Below, one piece after another: positions 1 through 6,342 of a stretch of DNA of 14,351 bases. Position 1 is the stretch's first letter. Every line of letters starts with the position of its first letter. The translations under genes and the position numbers were made by a program. The notes under the pieces were generated by a model. It did not search any database and was not told where the DNA came from. It saw only the letters and a program-made list of their open reading frames with translations. This DNA is from an uncultured Prevotella sp. (lineage in GTDB: Bacteria; Bacteroidota; Bacteroidia; Bacteroidales; Bacteroidaceae). The stretch lies in contig USCM01000020.1 in the NCBI GenBank assembly GCA_900553155.1, positions 1-14,351 on the forward strand. The letters run 5' to 3'.

Positions 1-731
1 GTCTGCATATACTCTTCGCGTGTGAGTTTGGTGCCCACCGTCATATCCTTAACCTCCACAATGTGCGAGATAAAGTTGGGTATATCCTTTGTTCGGTTCA
101 CCACAAGCATTATCTGTATGCCGTGCTCGGTAGAGAGAGTCTGCAGGAGATTTGTGAGTTGCTGGCGTGCCTCGCTGTCGAGACCGATGTACGGGTTGTC
201 GAGGATGAGGAGGCGTGGCTGCGAGAAGATAGAGGAGGCGATGACAAGCTTGCGCAGCTCGCCGCTTGACAACAGGATGACATACTTGTCGAGCATTGTG
301 TCGAGACCGAAGAGCGAGTAGATGTGCTGCTGCAAGGAGCGTCGTTCGGGGGTGTCGTCTCCTGCTGCGTTATAGGCATCCTCAAGTCGCGAGCGCACGG
401 TGGCTGTCTCGGGGTCTATCTCGGTTTGGTTCCAACGCTGCTGCAGATAGTAGGTAGAGTCGTTGTCGCCGCCGTAGGTGTCCTTGAAGCACACGTACTT
501 GATGTTGTCCGAGATGTACTCGTGTGTGGACGGGGCAAAATCGTACTTGATGGCGTCGCCCAATAGAGGGTGCTTGCCGGTGATTATGTCGACGAACATC
601 GACTTGCCGCCGCCGTTAGGTCCCATGATGGCGATGTTCTCGCCGTCGCACAGTGTAAAGTTTACGGGCTGACTCATACGCCAGTCGGGCATACGTGTCA
701 CGCCGTTGGTGATACTGATAATCTTCTGCAT
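1..731 (-). CDS. ModF-like soluble ABC ATPase, 3' part missing
   Basis: The reading frame is open from the ATG at 731 to the window edge, giving about 243 N-terminal residues. Visible are a Walker A motif GPNGGGKS (37-44), the signature LSSGELRK, and the Walker B segment LLILDNP followed by GLDSEA. No membrane segments are seen. The layout matches the first nucleotide-binding domain of tandem-ABC proteins of the ModF/PhrA type, usually near 490 residues, so a second ABC domain probably lies outside the window. The residue after the Walker B aspartate is Asn (179), where active ABC ATPases have the catalytic Glu, so this first site may bind ATP but hydrolyse it poorly. It is the last visible gene of the rsmG-ruvC operon, 77 bases after ruvC. 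The real substrate or partner is unknown; the molybdate link of E. coli ModF should not be carried over without support. Confidence 0.85.
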   Translation of the reverse strand, partial: MQKIISITNGVTRMPDWRMSQPVNFTLCDGENIAIMGPNGGGKSMFVDIITGKHPLLGDAIKYDFAPSTHEYISDNIKYVCFKDTYGGDNDSTYYLQQRWNQTEIDPETATVRSRLEDAYNAAGDDTPERRSLQQHIYSLFGLDTMLDKYVILLSSGELRKLVIASSIFSQPRLLILDNPYIGLDSEARQQLTNLLQTLSTEHGIQIMLVVNRTKDIPNFISHIVEVKDMTVGTKLTREEYMQ

Positions 732-755
732 AATGTTATCCTGTATTAAATTATA

Positions 756-810
756 AACTTTCAACTCTTAACTCACAATTCAAAAACTCAAAACTCACAA
801 CTCGCAACTT
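756..810. repeat. 7-base-period tandem repeat between ruvC and the ABC gene
   Basis: On the plus strand the stretch divides into about 7.7 units of AACTCnn: AACTTTC, AACTCTT, AACTCAC, AATTCAA, one extra A, AACTCAA, AACTCAC, AACTCGC, AACTT. On the transcribed (minus) strand the unit reads nnGAGTT. The array begins in the last bases of the ruvC stop codon and ends about 25 bases before the ABC gene start, so it fills most of the spacer. It is low-complexity DNA with no coding role visible; function is unknown. Confidence 0.85.
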
Positions 811-1366
811 ACTTGCATCGTCCCTGATTCTTGTTGATAAAGTCCTTCCAGCCGTTGTAGTGGGTATCGGTTACCGGGGTGCCTTGCTGCATAAAGTGGC
901 AGTAGGCAACGCCGAGGGCATCGGTGGCATCCATAAACTTAGGCATAGCCTTAGTGTCGAGGCGCAACAGACGTTGCAGCATAGCCGCCACCTGCTCTTT
1001 GGATGCCGAGCCTTGTCCGGTGATAGCCATCTTTATCTTCATCGGGGCATACTCGTGTACTGGCACGCTGTGGCCTACGGCAGCTGCAATAGCCACTCCT
1101 TGCGAGCGTCCGAGCTTAAGCATCGACTGCACGTTCTTGCCGAAGAAGGGAGCCTCGATGGCCATCTCGTCTGGCAGATACTGGTCGATTATCTCGGTAA
1201 CGCGTGTGTGGATTTTGCCAAGGCGCAGATAAGGGTCGGTGTCCTTGCGCATATCAATGACCCCCATAGCCATCATCTCCGCCTTGTTGCCTACGACACG
1301 CAGCACGCCGTAGCCCATAAGATTGGTACCTGGGTCGATGCCGAGAATTATTTTTTCTGTCTTCAA
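809..1366 (-). CDS. ruvC: Holliday junction resolvase RuvC
   Basis: RuvC cuts Holliday junctions symmetrically after RuvAB branch migration, ending homologous recombination and repair of stalled forks. The 185-residue protein has the family length and all four acidic catalytic residues: Asp11 in GIDPGT, Glu71 in AIEAPF, and Asp146 and Asp149 in MDATDALG. The segment FFGKNVQSMLKLGRSQG (74-90) is the usual DNA-binding region. The start is TTG at 1366. An in-frame TAG, which is also the stop of the upstream hydrolase gene, lies nine bases before it, and the next Met (17) comes after catalytic Asp11, so no ATG start is possible. The TAG overlaps a Shine-Dalgarno-like AGGA about eight bases before the TTG, which suggests translational coupling. 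The gene sits in a run of minus-strand genes with rsmG. Confidence 0.96.
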   Translation of the reverse strand: MKTEKIILGIDPGTNLMGYGVLRVVGNKAEMMAMGVIDMRKDTDPYLRLGKIHTRVTEIIDQYLPDEMAIEAPFFGKNVQSMLKLGRSQGVAIAAAVGHSVPVHEYAPMKIKMAITGQGSASKEQVAAMLQRLLRLDTKAMPKFMDATDALGVAYCHFMQQGTPVTDTHYNGWKDFINKNQGRCK

Positions 1367-1375
1367 TGTCGTTTC

Positions 1376-2017
1376 CTATCTGTCCAAGTAAGGGTTGTGA
1401 GCCAGTTCGTATCCCATTGTTGTCTCCTGTCCGTGTCCTGGGAGCAGACGGATGTCGTCTGGGAACTGCACGAACATACGCAGGCTCTGTATAATCATAA
1501 GCATGCTGCCGCCCTCGAAGTCGGTACGACCTATAGAGCCGCGGAACAATGTGTCGCCTGTAAATGCCACCTTCTCGTCCTTGATGTAGAGCACCACACT
1601 GCCCATAGAATGTCCCGGAGTCTCGACAACCTCTATTTCGTGTGAGCCAAACTTGATGCGGTCGCCCATGTGAAACATCTTGATGTCCATATCCATTGGC
1701 TCTGTAAGAGTTATGCCGAAGAGTGCAGCCTGCTTCTCGGTGGCGCGCACAAGTGCAACGTCCGACGAGTCGATCTCGAGCGGCAAGCCATAAGTCTTGG
1801 CAATAAACGGATTGCCGAAGTTGTGGTCGAGGTGTCCGTGTGTGGCTATAAGGTGCACCGGCTTAAGCTGGTTGTCGGTGATGTACTTCTCGATGGCAAG
1901 TTTCTCTGCCTCGTAGTAGGCACCGCAGTCGATGATGACACACTCCTTTGATTCGTCGCTAACAACGTAGCAGTTTTCCTGCAGCATATTGCAGGTGAAT
2001 GTTTCTATATTAAGCAT
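1376..2017 (-). CDS. metallo-beta-lactamase-fold hydrolase, glyoxalase II-like
   Basis: The 213-residue protein has the complete metal-binding set of the family: HGHLDH (His60, His62, Asp64, His65), His136 in TPGHSMGS, Asp155 in FTGDTLF and His195 in PGHGQET. This predicts a two-metal hydrolase acting on thioesters or similar esters, close to the short YcbL/GloB-like proteins. The C-terminal glutathione-binding domain of true glyoxalase II (about 250 residues) is missing, so glutathione thioesters are not assured as substrate. No signal peptide is seen, so it is probably cytoplasmic. It follows rsmG after a 52-base repeat-filled gap and its stop lies nine bases from the ruvC start, which places it in the same operon. 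The family is clear; the substrate is not. Confidence 0.93.
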   Translation of the reverse strand: MLNIETFTCNMLQENCYVVSDESKECVIIDCGAYYEAEKLAIEKYITDNQLKPVHLIATHGHLDHNFGNPFIAKTYGLPLEIDSSDVALVRATEKQAALFGITLTEPMDMDIKMFHMGDRIKFGSHEIEVVETPGHSMGSVVLYIKDEKVAFTGDTLFRGSIGRTDFEGGSMLMIIQSLRMFVQFPDDIRLLPGHGQETTMGYELAHNPYLDR

Positions 2018-2030
2018 ACTAAATGTCTAT

Positions 2031-2070
2031 CTCTTTTTACTCTTTTACCTTTTTACTCTTTTACTCTTTT
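2031..2070. repeat. 8-base-period tandem repeat between rsmG and the hydrolase gene
   Basis: Five contiguous units of eight bases are seen on the plus strand: CTCTTTTT, ACTCTTTT, ACCTTTTT, ACTCTTTT, ACTCTTTT. On the transcribed strand this is a purine-only run of AAAAGAGT-like units. The array starts at the rsmG stop codon and ends 13 bases before the hydrolase start, so it occupies nearly all of the spacer. It is distinct in period and sequence from the array after ruvC, though both contain GAGT on the mRNA strand. Confidence 0.9.
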
Positions 2071-2693
2071 TAAAGTGGCAGATATATAAGGTATTTCTCC
2101 TTAAACCACTCCTCCTTAAACATATCGTGAATCTCTGTAAGGCTCACAATCTTCTTGAACGGCTGAGTTTCGGCATTGAGATTGCCGCCTTTAAGGCAGA
2201 TAAGTCCGTTGGGCAGAGCGTTATGCTGGTTCTTGTGCTCAACGTTCTTCTTGATAATCTTCACAAGATCGGGCAGGGGCATAACGGCACGGCTTACCAC
2301 GAAGTCGTACTTAGCCTTCTCTTCCTCGCCCGAAAGCTGTTCGGCAACGACGTTGTTAAGGCCGATAGCTTGAGCCACCTCATTCACCACACGAATCTTC
2401 TTGCCGGTGCGGTCGATTAGCTTGAACTGAGTTTCGGGGAACATAATGGCCAATGGTATGCCGGGGAATCCGCCGCCGGTGCCAAGGTCGAGCACATGGG
2501 TGCCCGGCTTAAACTTAATCTCGTGGGCAATGGCAAGCGAGTGGAGCACGTGGTGCTCGTAGAAGTTGTCCATGTCCTTGCGCGAGATAACGTTTATCTT
2601 GCTGTTCCAATCCTCGTAGAGGGCCTTGAGCGCAGCAAACTGTGTGCGCTGTGTGTCTGTGAGGTTTGGGAAGTATTTAAGTATCAATTCCAT
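2070..2693 (-). CDS. rsmG: 16S rRNA (guanine527-N7)-methyltransferase RsmG
   Basis: RsmG (GidB) uses S-adenosylmethionine to methylate N7 of G527 in 16S rRNA; loss of it gives low-level streptomycin resistance in several bacteria. The 207 residues match the family length. Visible are the N-terminal NVISRKD (34-40) and HHVLHS (47-52) segments and the SAM-binding loop VLDLGTGGGFPGIP (67-80), followed by the acidic LID (92-94) that ends motif II. The ATG at 2693 is well placed, with a promoter-like box about 30 bases upstream. It is the first gene of the minus-strand run that continues into the hydrolase, ruvC and the ABC ATPase. Confidence 0.96.
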   Translation of the reverse strand: MELILKYFPNLTDTQRTQFAALKALYEDWNSKINVISRKDMDNFYEHHVLHSLAIAHEIKFKPGTHVLDLGTGGGFPGIPLAIMFPETQFKLIDRTGKKIRVVNEVAQAIGLNNVVAEQLSGEEEKAKYDFVVSRAVMPLPDLVKIIKKNVEHKNQHNALPNGLICLKGGNLNAETQPFKKIVSLTEIHDMFKEEWFKEKYLIYLPL

Positions 2694-2723
2694 ATCTTTG
2701 CTTATATAATGTGTAACAATTGT

Positions 2724-2732
2724 GCAAAGATA
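2724..2732 (-). promoter_or_regulatory. promoter -7 box of the rsmG operon
   Basis: On the minus strand TATCTTTGC matches the Bacteroidetes -7 consensus TAnnTTTG exactly, about 30 bases before the rsmG start. No good TTG is found 19-20 bases upstream; the region there reads CGTTTA. It lies between the kbl terminator and rsmG, where a promoter is expected. Confidence 0.65.
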
Positions 2733-2774
2733 CGATTTTTTTGGGGATAAACGTAATAATCAACAATAAAATAA

Positions 2775-2858
2775 ATAGAAGCCCCACCCTCCAACTATCG
2801 CAATTATTGCATACTGCTACCCTCCCTATGTGAGAGGGGCTGTGGGTGGGGCTTCTAT
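2775..2858 (-). terminator. kbl terminator, a long 84-base element with 15-base inverted ends
   Basis: The ends are a perfect 15-base inverted repeat (2775-2789 and 2844-2858), ATAGAAGCCCCACCC on the plus strand, around 54 inner bases. The inner part can form two smaller hairpins: GCAAT-T-ATTGC at 2800-2810 and CCCTC (2820-2824) with GAGGG (2834-2838). It begins about 12 bases after the kbl stop and is followed on the minus strand by an A/T-rich stretch with short U-runs, so termination of kbl is the likely role. The long, branched loop is not that of a simple intrinsic terminator and looks more like a REP- or MITE-derived element. No clear target-site duplication was seen. Confidence 0.6.
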
Positions 2859-2869
2859 GTTGTTATCTT

Positions 2870-4057
2870 TTACTTCAGCACACCAAGTTCCTTGCCTACC
2901 TTGATGAATGCCTCGATAGCCTTGTCGAGCTGTTCCTTAGTGTGGGCAGCCGAGAGCTGAACACGGATGCGTGCCTCGTTCTTAGGCACAACAGGATAGT
3001 AGAAGCCTGTAACGTAGATGCCCTCTTCGAGCAAGCGGTTGGCGTAGCGCTGTGAGAGAGGAGCGTCGTACAACATAACGGCGCAGATGGCACTCTGTGT
3101 AGGCTTGATGTCGAAGCCGGCAGCGAGCATCTTGTCGCGGAAGTAGTTGACGTTCTCTACGAGGCGGTCGTGTATAGATGTGTCCTCCTTAAGCATCTTG
3201 AACACCTCAAGACTTGCGCCGATGATAGACGGAGCCAATGAGTTGGAGAAGAGGTAAGGACGGCTGCTCTGGCGCAGCATGTCGATAATCTCCTTCTTGC
3301 CAGTGGTGAATCCGCCGAGAGCGCCGCCAAATGCCTTGCCCAATGTGCCTGTATAGATGTCTACACGGCCGTATGTGCCGCATAGCTCGCTTACGCCGTG
3401 GCCTGTAGCTCCAACAACACCAGCCGAGTGACTCTCGTCAACCATAACGAGTGCGTCGTACTTCTCAGCCAGGTCGCAAATCTTGTCCATAGGAGCAACG
3501 TTGCCGTCCATAGAGAATACGCCGTCGGTGCAGATGATGCGGAAGCGCTGAGCCTGAGCCTCCTGAAGACACTTCTCGAGTTCCTCCATATTGGCATTGG
3601 CATAGCGGTAGCGCTTAGCCTTGCAAAGACGTACGCCGTCGATGATTGAAGCGTGGTTGAGCGCGTCGGAGATGATGGCATCCTCCTCTGTGAGGAACGA
3701 GCCGAACAAGCCGCCGTTGGCATCGAAGCAGGCAGCATAGAGGATGGTGTCCTCTGTCTGGAAGTATTCTGAAATGGCAGCTTCAAGCTCCTTATGTATG
3801 TCTTGTGTGCCGCAGATAAAGCGTACAGACGACATACCAAAGCCGCGACGGTCCATCATACGCTTTGCGCCCTCGATAAGACGTGGGTTGTTAGAAAGGC
3901 CGAGGTAGTTGTTGGCACAGAAGTTGAGTACTTCCTTACCCTTTACTTCAATGGCTGCGCCCTGTGGGCTTTCGATGATGCGCTCTTCTTTGTAGAGGCC
4001 GGCTTGCTTTAGATTCTCTAATGCGGTGCAGAGATGTTCTTTTACTTTTCCGTACAT
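2870..4057 (-). CDS. kbl: glycine C-acetyltransferase (2-amino-3-ketobutyrate CoA ligase)
   Basis: This PLP enzyme of the alpha-oxoamine synthase family converts 2-amino-3-ketobutyrate and CoA into glycine and acetyl-CoA, the second step of threonine breakdown. Taking the ATG at 4057 gives 395 residues, the usual size. Residues seen include NNYLGL (49-54), GFGMSSVRFICGTQ (72-85), VDESHS with Asp207 and His210, and the Schiff-base lysine Lys241 in TGTLGKAFGG. The frame extends upstream to an ATG at 4147, but those 30 residues are A/T-driven and unlike the family, and that codon falls inside the likely promoter. The partner gene tdh is divergent across a 321-base gap, which makes this a complete threonine-to-glycine pathway. 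Confusion with KBL-like serine palmitoyltransferase or BioF is possible, but the neighbour argues for Kbl. Confidence 0.96.
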   Translation of the reverse strand: MYGKVKEHLCTALENLKQAGLYKEERIIESPQGAAIEVKGKEVLNFCANNYLGLSNNPRLIEGAKRMMDRRGFGMSSVRFICGTQDIHKELEAAISEYFQTEDTILYAACFDANGGLFGSFLTEEDAIISDALNHASIIDGVRLCKAKRYRYANANMEELEKCLQEAQAQRFRIICTDGVFSMDGNVAPMDKICDLAEKYDALVMVDESHSAGVVGATGHGVSELCGTYGRVDIYTGTLGKAFGGALGGFTTGKKEIIDMLRQSSRPYLFSNSLAPSIIGASLEVFKMLKEDTSIHDRLVENVNYFRDKMLAAGFDIKPTQSAICAVMLYDAPLSQRYANRLLEEGIYVTGFYYPVVPKNEARIRVQLSAAHTKEQLDKAIEAFIKVGKELGVLK

Positions 4058-4143
4058 GTTGTTTAGATTTAATGGAAATATATAATTTAAGTTCTTAAGC
4101 GTTGTATGCGGCACTGCGTAGCGTAGGCTGCTGTATTTTATCT

Positions 4144-4152
4144 GCAAATTAA
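4144..4152 (-). promoter_or_regulatory. kbl promoter -7 box
   Basis: On the minus strand TTAATTTGC matches TAnnTTTG except at the second base. It is about 87 bases before the kbl start. The tdh box has the same deviation (TTACTTTG), so the two genes may share a promoter type. No TTG lies at the expected upstream distance, so this is a weak call. Confidence 0.4.
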
Positions 4153-4234
4153 CTAAATATTTTTCATATACTACATTAATTCGTGTTAAATTTTGGTATA
4201 AATCAAATCCTGTGATTTTTGTACGCTTTTCTTA

Positions 4235-4264
4235 TTGCGGATTGAAAAAAAAATTGTTACTTTG
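4235..4264 (+). promoter_or_regulatory. tdh promoter (-33 and -7)
   Basis: TTG at 4235-4237, a 19-base spacer containing nine consecutive A, then TTACTTTG at 4257-4264. Spacing fits the Bacteroidetes sigma-ABfr consensus and the -7 box differs from TAnnTTTG in one base. Transcription would start near 4270, leaving a leader of about 105 bases before tdh. Confidence 0.6.
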
Positions 4265-4280
4265 CACTCGAATTACGGGG

Positions 4281-4323
4281 CATTGCCAATGTCTATGCTA
4301 CGGCTGATGCCTGGGTAAGCATA
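4281..4323 (+). promoter_or_regulatory. dyad and nested hairpin in the tdh leader
   Basis: The expected 5' untranslated region of tdh contains the dyad CATTG-C-CAATG (4281-4291), then an outer stem TATGCT (4294-4299) with AGCATA (4318-4323), enclosing an inner stem GGC-TGAT-GCC (4302-4311). It does not match any riboswitch class I recognise. It may be an mRNA control element or an operator, or have no function. Confidence 0.35.
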
Positions 4324-4378
4324 AAGATCTATGTATAATTAAAAGCCTAAATAACAAACAACTTAAATATTACTTGAA

Positions 4379-5335
4379 ATGAAGAAAATCTTGGTAATCG
4401 GTTCTACTGGTCAGATTGGCTCAGAACTGACAAAGGTATTGCGTGAGACTTATGGAAACGATAACGTTGTTGCCGGCTACATCAAGGGAGCCGAGCCTAA
4501 GGGTTGGCTTGCAGAGAGCGGTCCGATGGCCGAAGCCGATGTTACCAATCCTCAGATGATTGCCGATATTGTCAAGCAATATCAGATAGATACTATCTAC
4601 AACCTTGCGGCTTTGTTGTCGGTTGTGGCAGAGTCGAAGCCACGCTTGGCTTGGAAGATTGGAATCGACGGATTGTGGAACATCCTTGAGGTTGCTCGCG
4701 AGCATGGTTGCGCTGTGTTTACACCGAGCAGCATCGGTTCGTTTGGCTTGTCTACACCTAAGATGATGACTCCGCAGGACACTATCCAGCGTCCGCGTAC
4801 TATATATGGTGTGTCTAAGGTTACTACCGAGCTTCTTAGCGACTACTACTTCAACAAGTATGGTGTCGACACCCGTGCCGTGCGCTTCCCTGGCGTAATA
4901 TCGTATGTTACACCTCCGGGTGGCGGTACAACCGACTATGCTGTGGACATCTACTACAACGCTGTTCGTGGCGACAAGTTTATCTGCCCTATCAAGGAGG
5001 GCACCCTTATGGATATGATTTATATGCCTGATGCCTTGAAGGCTGCCGTTGACCTTATGGAGGCCGACCCTGCACGCCTAAAGCATCGCAATGCTTTCAA
5101 TATAGCTTCGTTGAGCTTTGCTCCTGAGACCGTATTCGCTGCCATCAAGAAGTACAAGCCCGAGTTTGAGATGGAGTACGACGTCGACCCATTGAAGCAG
5201 AGCATCGCCGAGAGCTGGCCAGACCGCATGGACGACACTTGCGCTCGCGAGGAGTGGGACTGGTGCCCACACTACGACTTGGATGCTATGACAAAGGATA
5301 TGTTAGAGAAGCTTGAGATAAAGCTGAAGGGATAA
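4379..5335 (+). CDS. tdh: L-threonine 3-dehydrogenase, SDR type
   Basis: The enzyme oxidises L-threonine with NAD+ to 2-amino-3-ketobutyrate, the substrate of the divergent kbl product. The 318-residue protein is of the extended short-chain dehydrogenase type, as in Flavobacterium and the animal mitochondrial enzyme, and not the zinc-dependent type of E. coli (about 341 residues). Evidence is the N-terminal nucleotide loop GSTGQIG (8-14), NLAALLS (75-81), the PSSIGSFG stretch (116-123) and the catalytic YGVSK (Tyr143, Lys147). PGVISY and the GGGTTDYAVDIYY region follow, as in this TDH group. The ATG at 4379 puts the Rossmann fold at the usual distance from the N-terminus. A strong hairpin terminator follows at once. 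Confidence 0.95.
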   Translation: MKKILVIGSTGQIGSELTKVLRETYGNDNVVAGYIKGAEPKGWLAESGPMAEADVTNPQMIADIVKQYQIDTIYNLAALLSVVAESKPRLAWKIGIDGLWNILEVAREHGCAVFTPSSIGSFGLSTPKMMTPQDTIQRPRTIYGVSKVTTELLSDYYFNKYGVDTRAVRFPGVISYVTPPGGGTTDYAVDIYYNAVRGDKFICPIKEGTLMDMIYMPDALKAAVDLMEADPARLKHRNAFNIASLSFAPETVFAAIKKYKPEFEMEYDVDPLKQSIAESWPDRMDDTCAREEWDWCPHYDLDAMTKDMLEKLEIKLKG

Positions 5336-5339
5336 AGAA

Positions 5340-5368
5340 AAGCCCCACCCCTTTTTGGGGTGGGGCTT
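5340..5368. terminator. bidirectional intrinsic terminator between tdh and the phosphorylase gene
   Basis: Perfect 12-base stem, AAGCCCCACCCC (5340-5351) with GGGGTGGGGCTT (5357-5368), around a TTTTT loop. The plus strand continues ATTTTTTT, a good U-run for tdh. It lies between convergent genes, 5 bases after tdh and about 15 before the phosphorylase stop, so it probably serves both; on the minus strand the tail (TTCTTTAT) is weaker. The arm shares AAGCCCCACCC with the element after kbl. Confidence 0.92.
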
Positions 5369-5383
5369 ATTTTTTTACAACCT

Positions 5384-6265
5384 TTAAAGGCGCTCCAAAA
5401 CCGTCTTAATCAAGTCGTCGATATGGCTCTTGTAGCCAGTGTCGGCGTTCTTGGTGCGGCGGTTGGCGATAACCATACATACGGTTGTGGCCTTGTGGCC
5501 CATAAGCTTGGCAAGACCGGCCAGAGCCGAGCTCTCCATCTCGAAGTTGTTGATGCGTATGCCTTCGTACTCGAAGCTCTCAATCTTCTCGTTCTGATGA
5601 GGGTCGGCAAGAGGTATGCGCAGCTCGCGACCCTGAGGTCCGAAGAAGCCGCCACAAGCCACAGTGAAACCGCGTACCATATCGTCCTTGGCTATGCGCT
5701 CAACAAGTTCCTTGTCGGCAGCAACCACATAAGGTGCCGGTTGGCACATGTTGCCCGACCATCCAAGGTGGTTAAGCAGAGCGCGCTCTATCTGGAGGTT
5801 GCACACAGCGTTGCGTCCAGCATAGAAGTTGAGCAAGCCGTCGAAGCCAATAGAATACTCAGAGCAGATGAAGGTGCCCGGAGGTGTGTTGAGCTGCAAG
5901 CCGCCACAGGTGCCTATGCGTACCACCTCGAGCTGTCGCAACTGCTCCTTCTCCTCACGTGTGTTGAAGTCGATGTTGGCAAGAGCGTCCACCTCGTTCA
6001 TCACGATATCGATATTGTCGCATCCGATGCCGGTAGAAATAACGGTTATGCGCTTGCCCTTGTATGTACCTGTGACAGTATGAAACTCGCGACTCTCCAC
6101 ATCACACTCTCTTGAGTCGAAGTGAGAGGCTACAAGTTCCACTCTACCGGGGTCGCCTACGAGTATCACCTTGTCGGCAAGGTGTTCGGGTTTAACGTGC
6201 AGATGGAATACAGATCCGTCGCCGTTAATGATAAGTTCTGATTCAGCGAAATGTTTCTTTGCCAT
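5384..6265 (-). CDS. nucleoside phosphorylase, uridine phosphorylase-like
   Basis: A member of the PNP/UDP phosphorylase superfamily, which splits nucleosides with phosphate into base and ribose 1-phosphate for salvage. Visible are the phosphate-binding GDPGRV (37-42), STGIGCDN (77-84), GTCGG (118-122) and the ribose-binding FEMESSA (241-247). Gln211-x-Arg213 is in the position of the uracil-recognising Gln-x-Arg pair of E. coli Udp, which favours a pyrimidine substrate; this is inference from an alignment by eye. The length, 293 residues, is about 40 above E. coli Udp (253), mainly through an N-terminal extension and an insert near 100-112. It is 77 bases downstream of the PD40 gene with no clear promoter of its own, so cotranscription is likely. 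It could also act on other nucleosides. Confidence 0.9.
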   Translation of the reverse strand: MAKKHFAESELIINGDGSVFHLHVKPEHLADKVILVGDPGRVELVASHFDSRECDVESREFHTVTGTYKGKRITVISTGIGCDNIDIVMNEVDALANIDFNTREEKEQLRQLEVVRIGTCGGLQLNTPPGTFICSEYSIGFDGLLNFYAGRNAVCNLQIERALLNHLGWSGNMCQPAPYVVAADKELVERIAKDDMVRGFTVACGGFFGPQGRELRIPLADPHQNEKIESFEYEGIRINNFEMESSALAGLAKLMGHKATTVCMVIANRRTKNADTGYKSHIDDLIKTVLERL

Positions 6266-6342
6266 AATAGATTGTTTGTTCTTTTATTGTTGTAATTATT
6301 TGTTCTTCCACAAGATGCCCTTTGCTGCCCTACAAGCAGCCT

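Larger units (their letters stand above)
4058..4378. other. kbl-tdh divergent regulatory region
   Basis: This 321-base gene-free stretch separates the divergent starts of kbl and tdh. It holds a promoter-like box for each gene, a roughly 105-base tdh leader with a predicted hairpin, and a short dyad TTAAG-TT-CTTAA (4087-4098) in the kbl leader. No small ORF with convincing features was seen. Confidence 0.6.

Noticed and set aside
1..731. ABC gene as a pseudogene because of the Walker B change
   Set aside because: The frame is intact throughout with good Walker A and signature motifs; asymmetric ABC domains with a missing catalytic Glu are common in functional proteins.
860..1645. Long plus-strand open frame of 261 codons
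   Set aside because: It runs antisense across ruvC and the hydrolase gene, both of which have full catalytic motifs; its own translation is low-complexity His/Leu-rich with no family pattern.
4058..4147. 30-residue N-terminal extension of Kbl
   Set aside because: The extra residues are not family-like, overlap the likely promoter box, and the 4057 start gives the standard 395 residues.
4281..4323. Known riboswitch (glycine or threonine-related)
   Set aside because: The hairpins do not show the core motifs I know for glycine, T-box or other classes; kept only as an unclassified leader structure.
5360..6115. Plus-strand open frame of 251 codons opposite the phosphorylase gene
   Set aside because: It is a shadow of the phosphorylase frame, which has all family motifs, and it begins inside the terminator region.
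6324..6340. Terminator between the PD40 and phosphorylase genes
   Set aside because: The stem GCTGC/GCAGC has only five pairs and no U-run follows on the minus strand.
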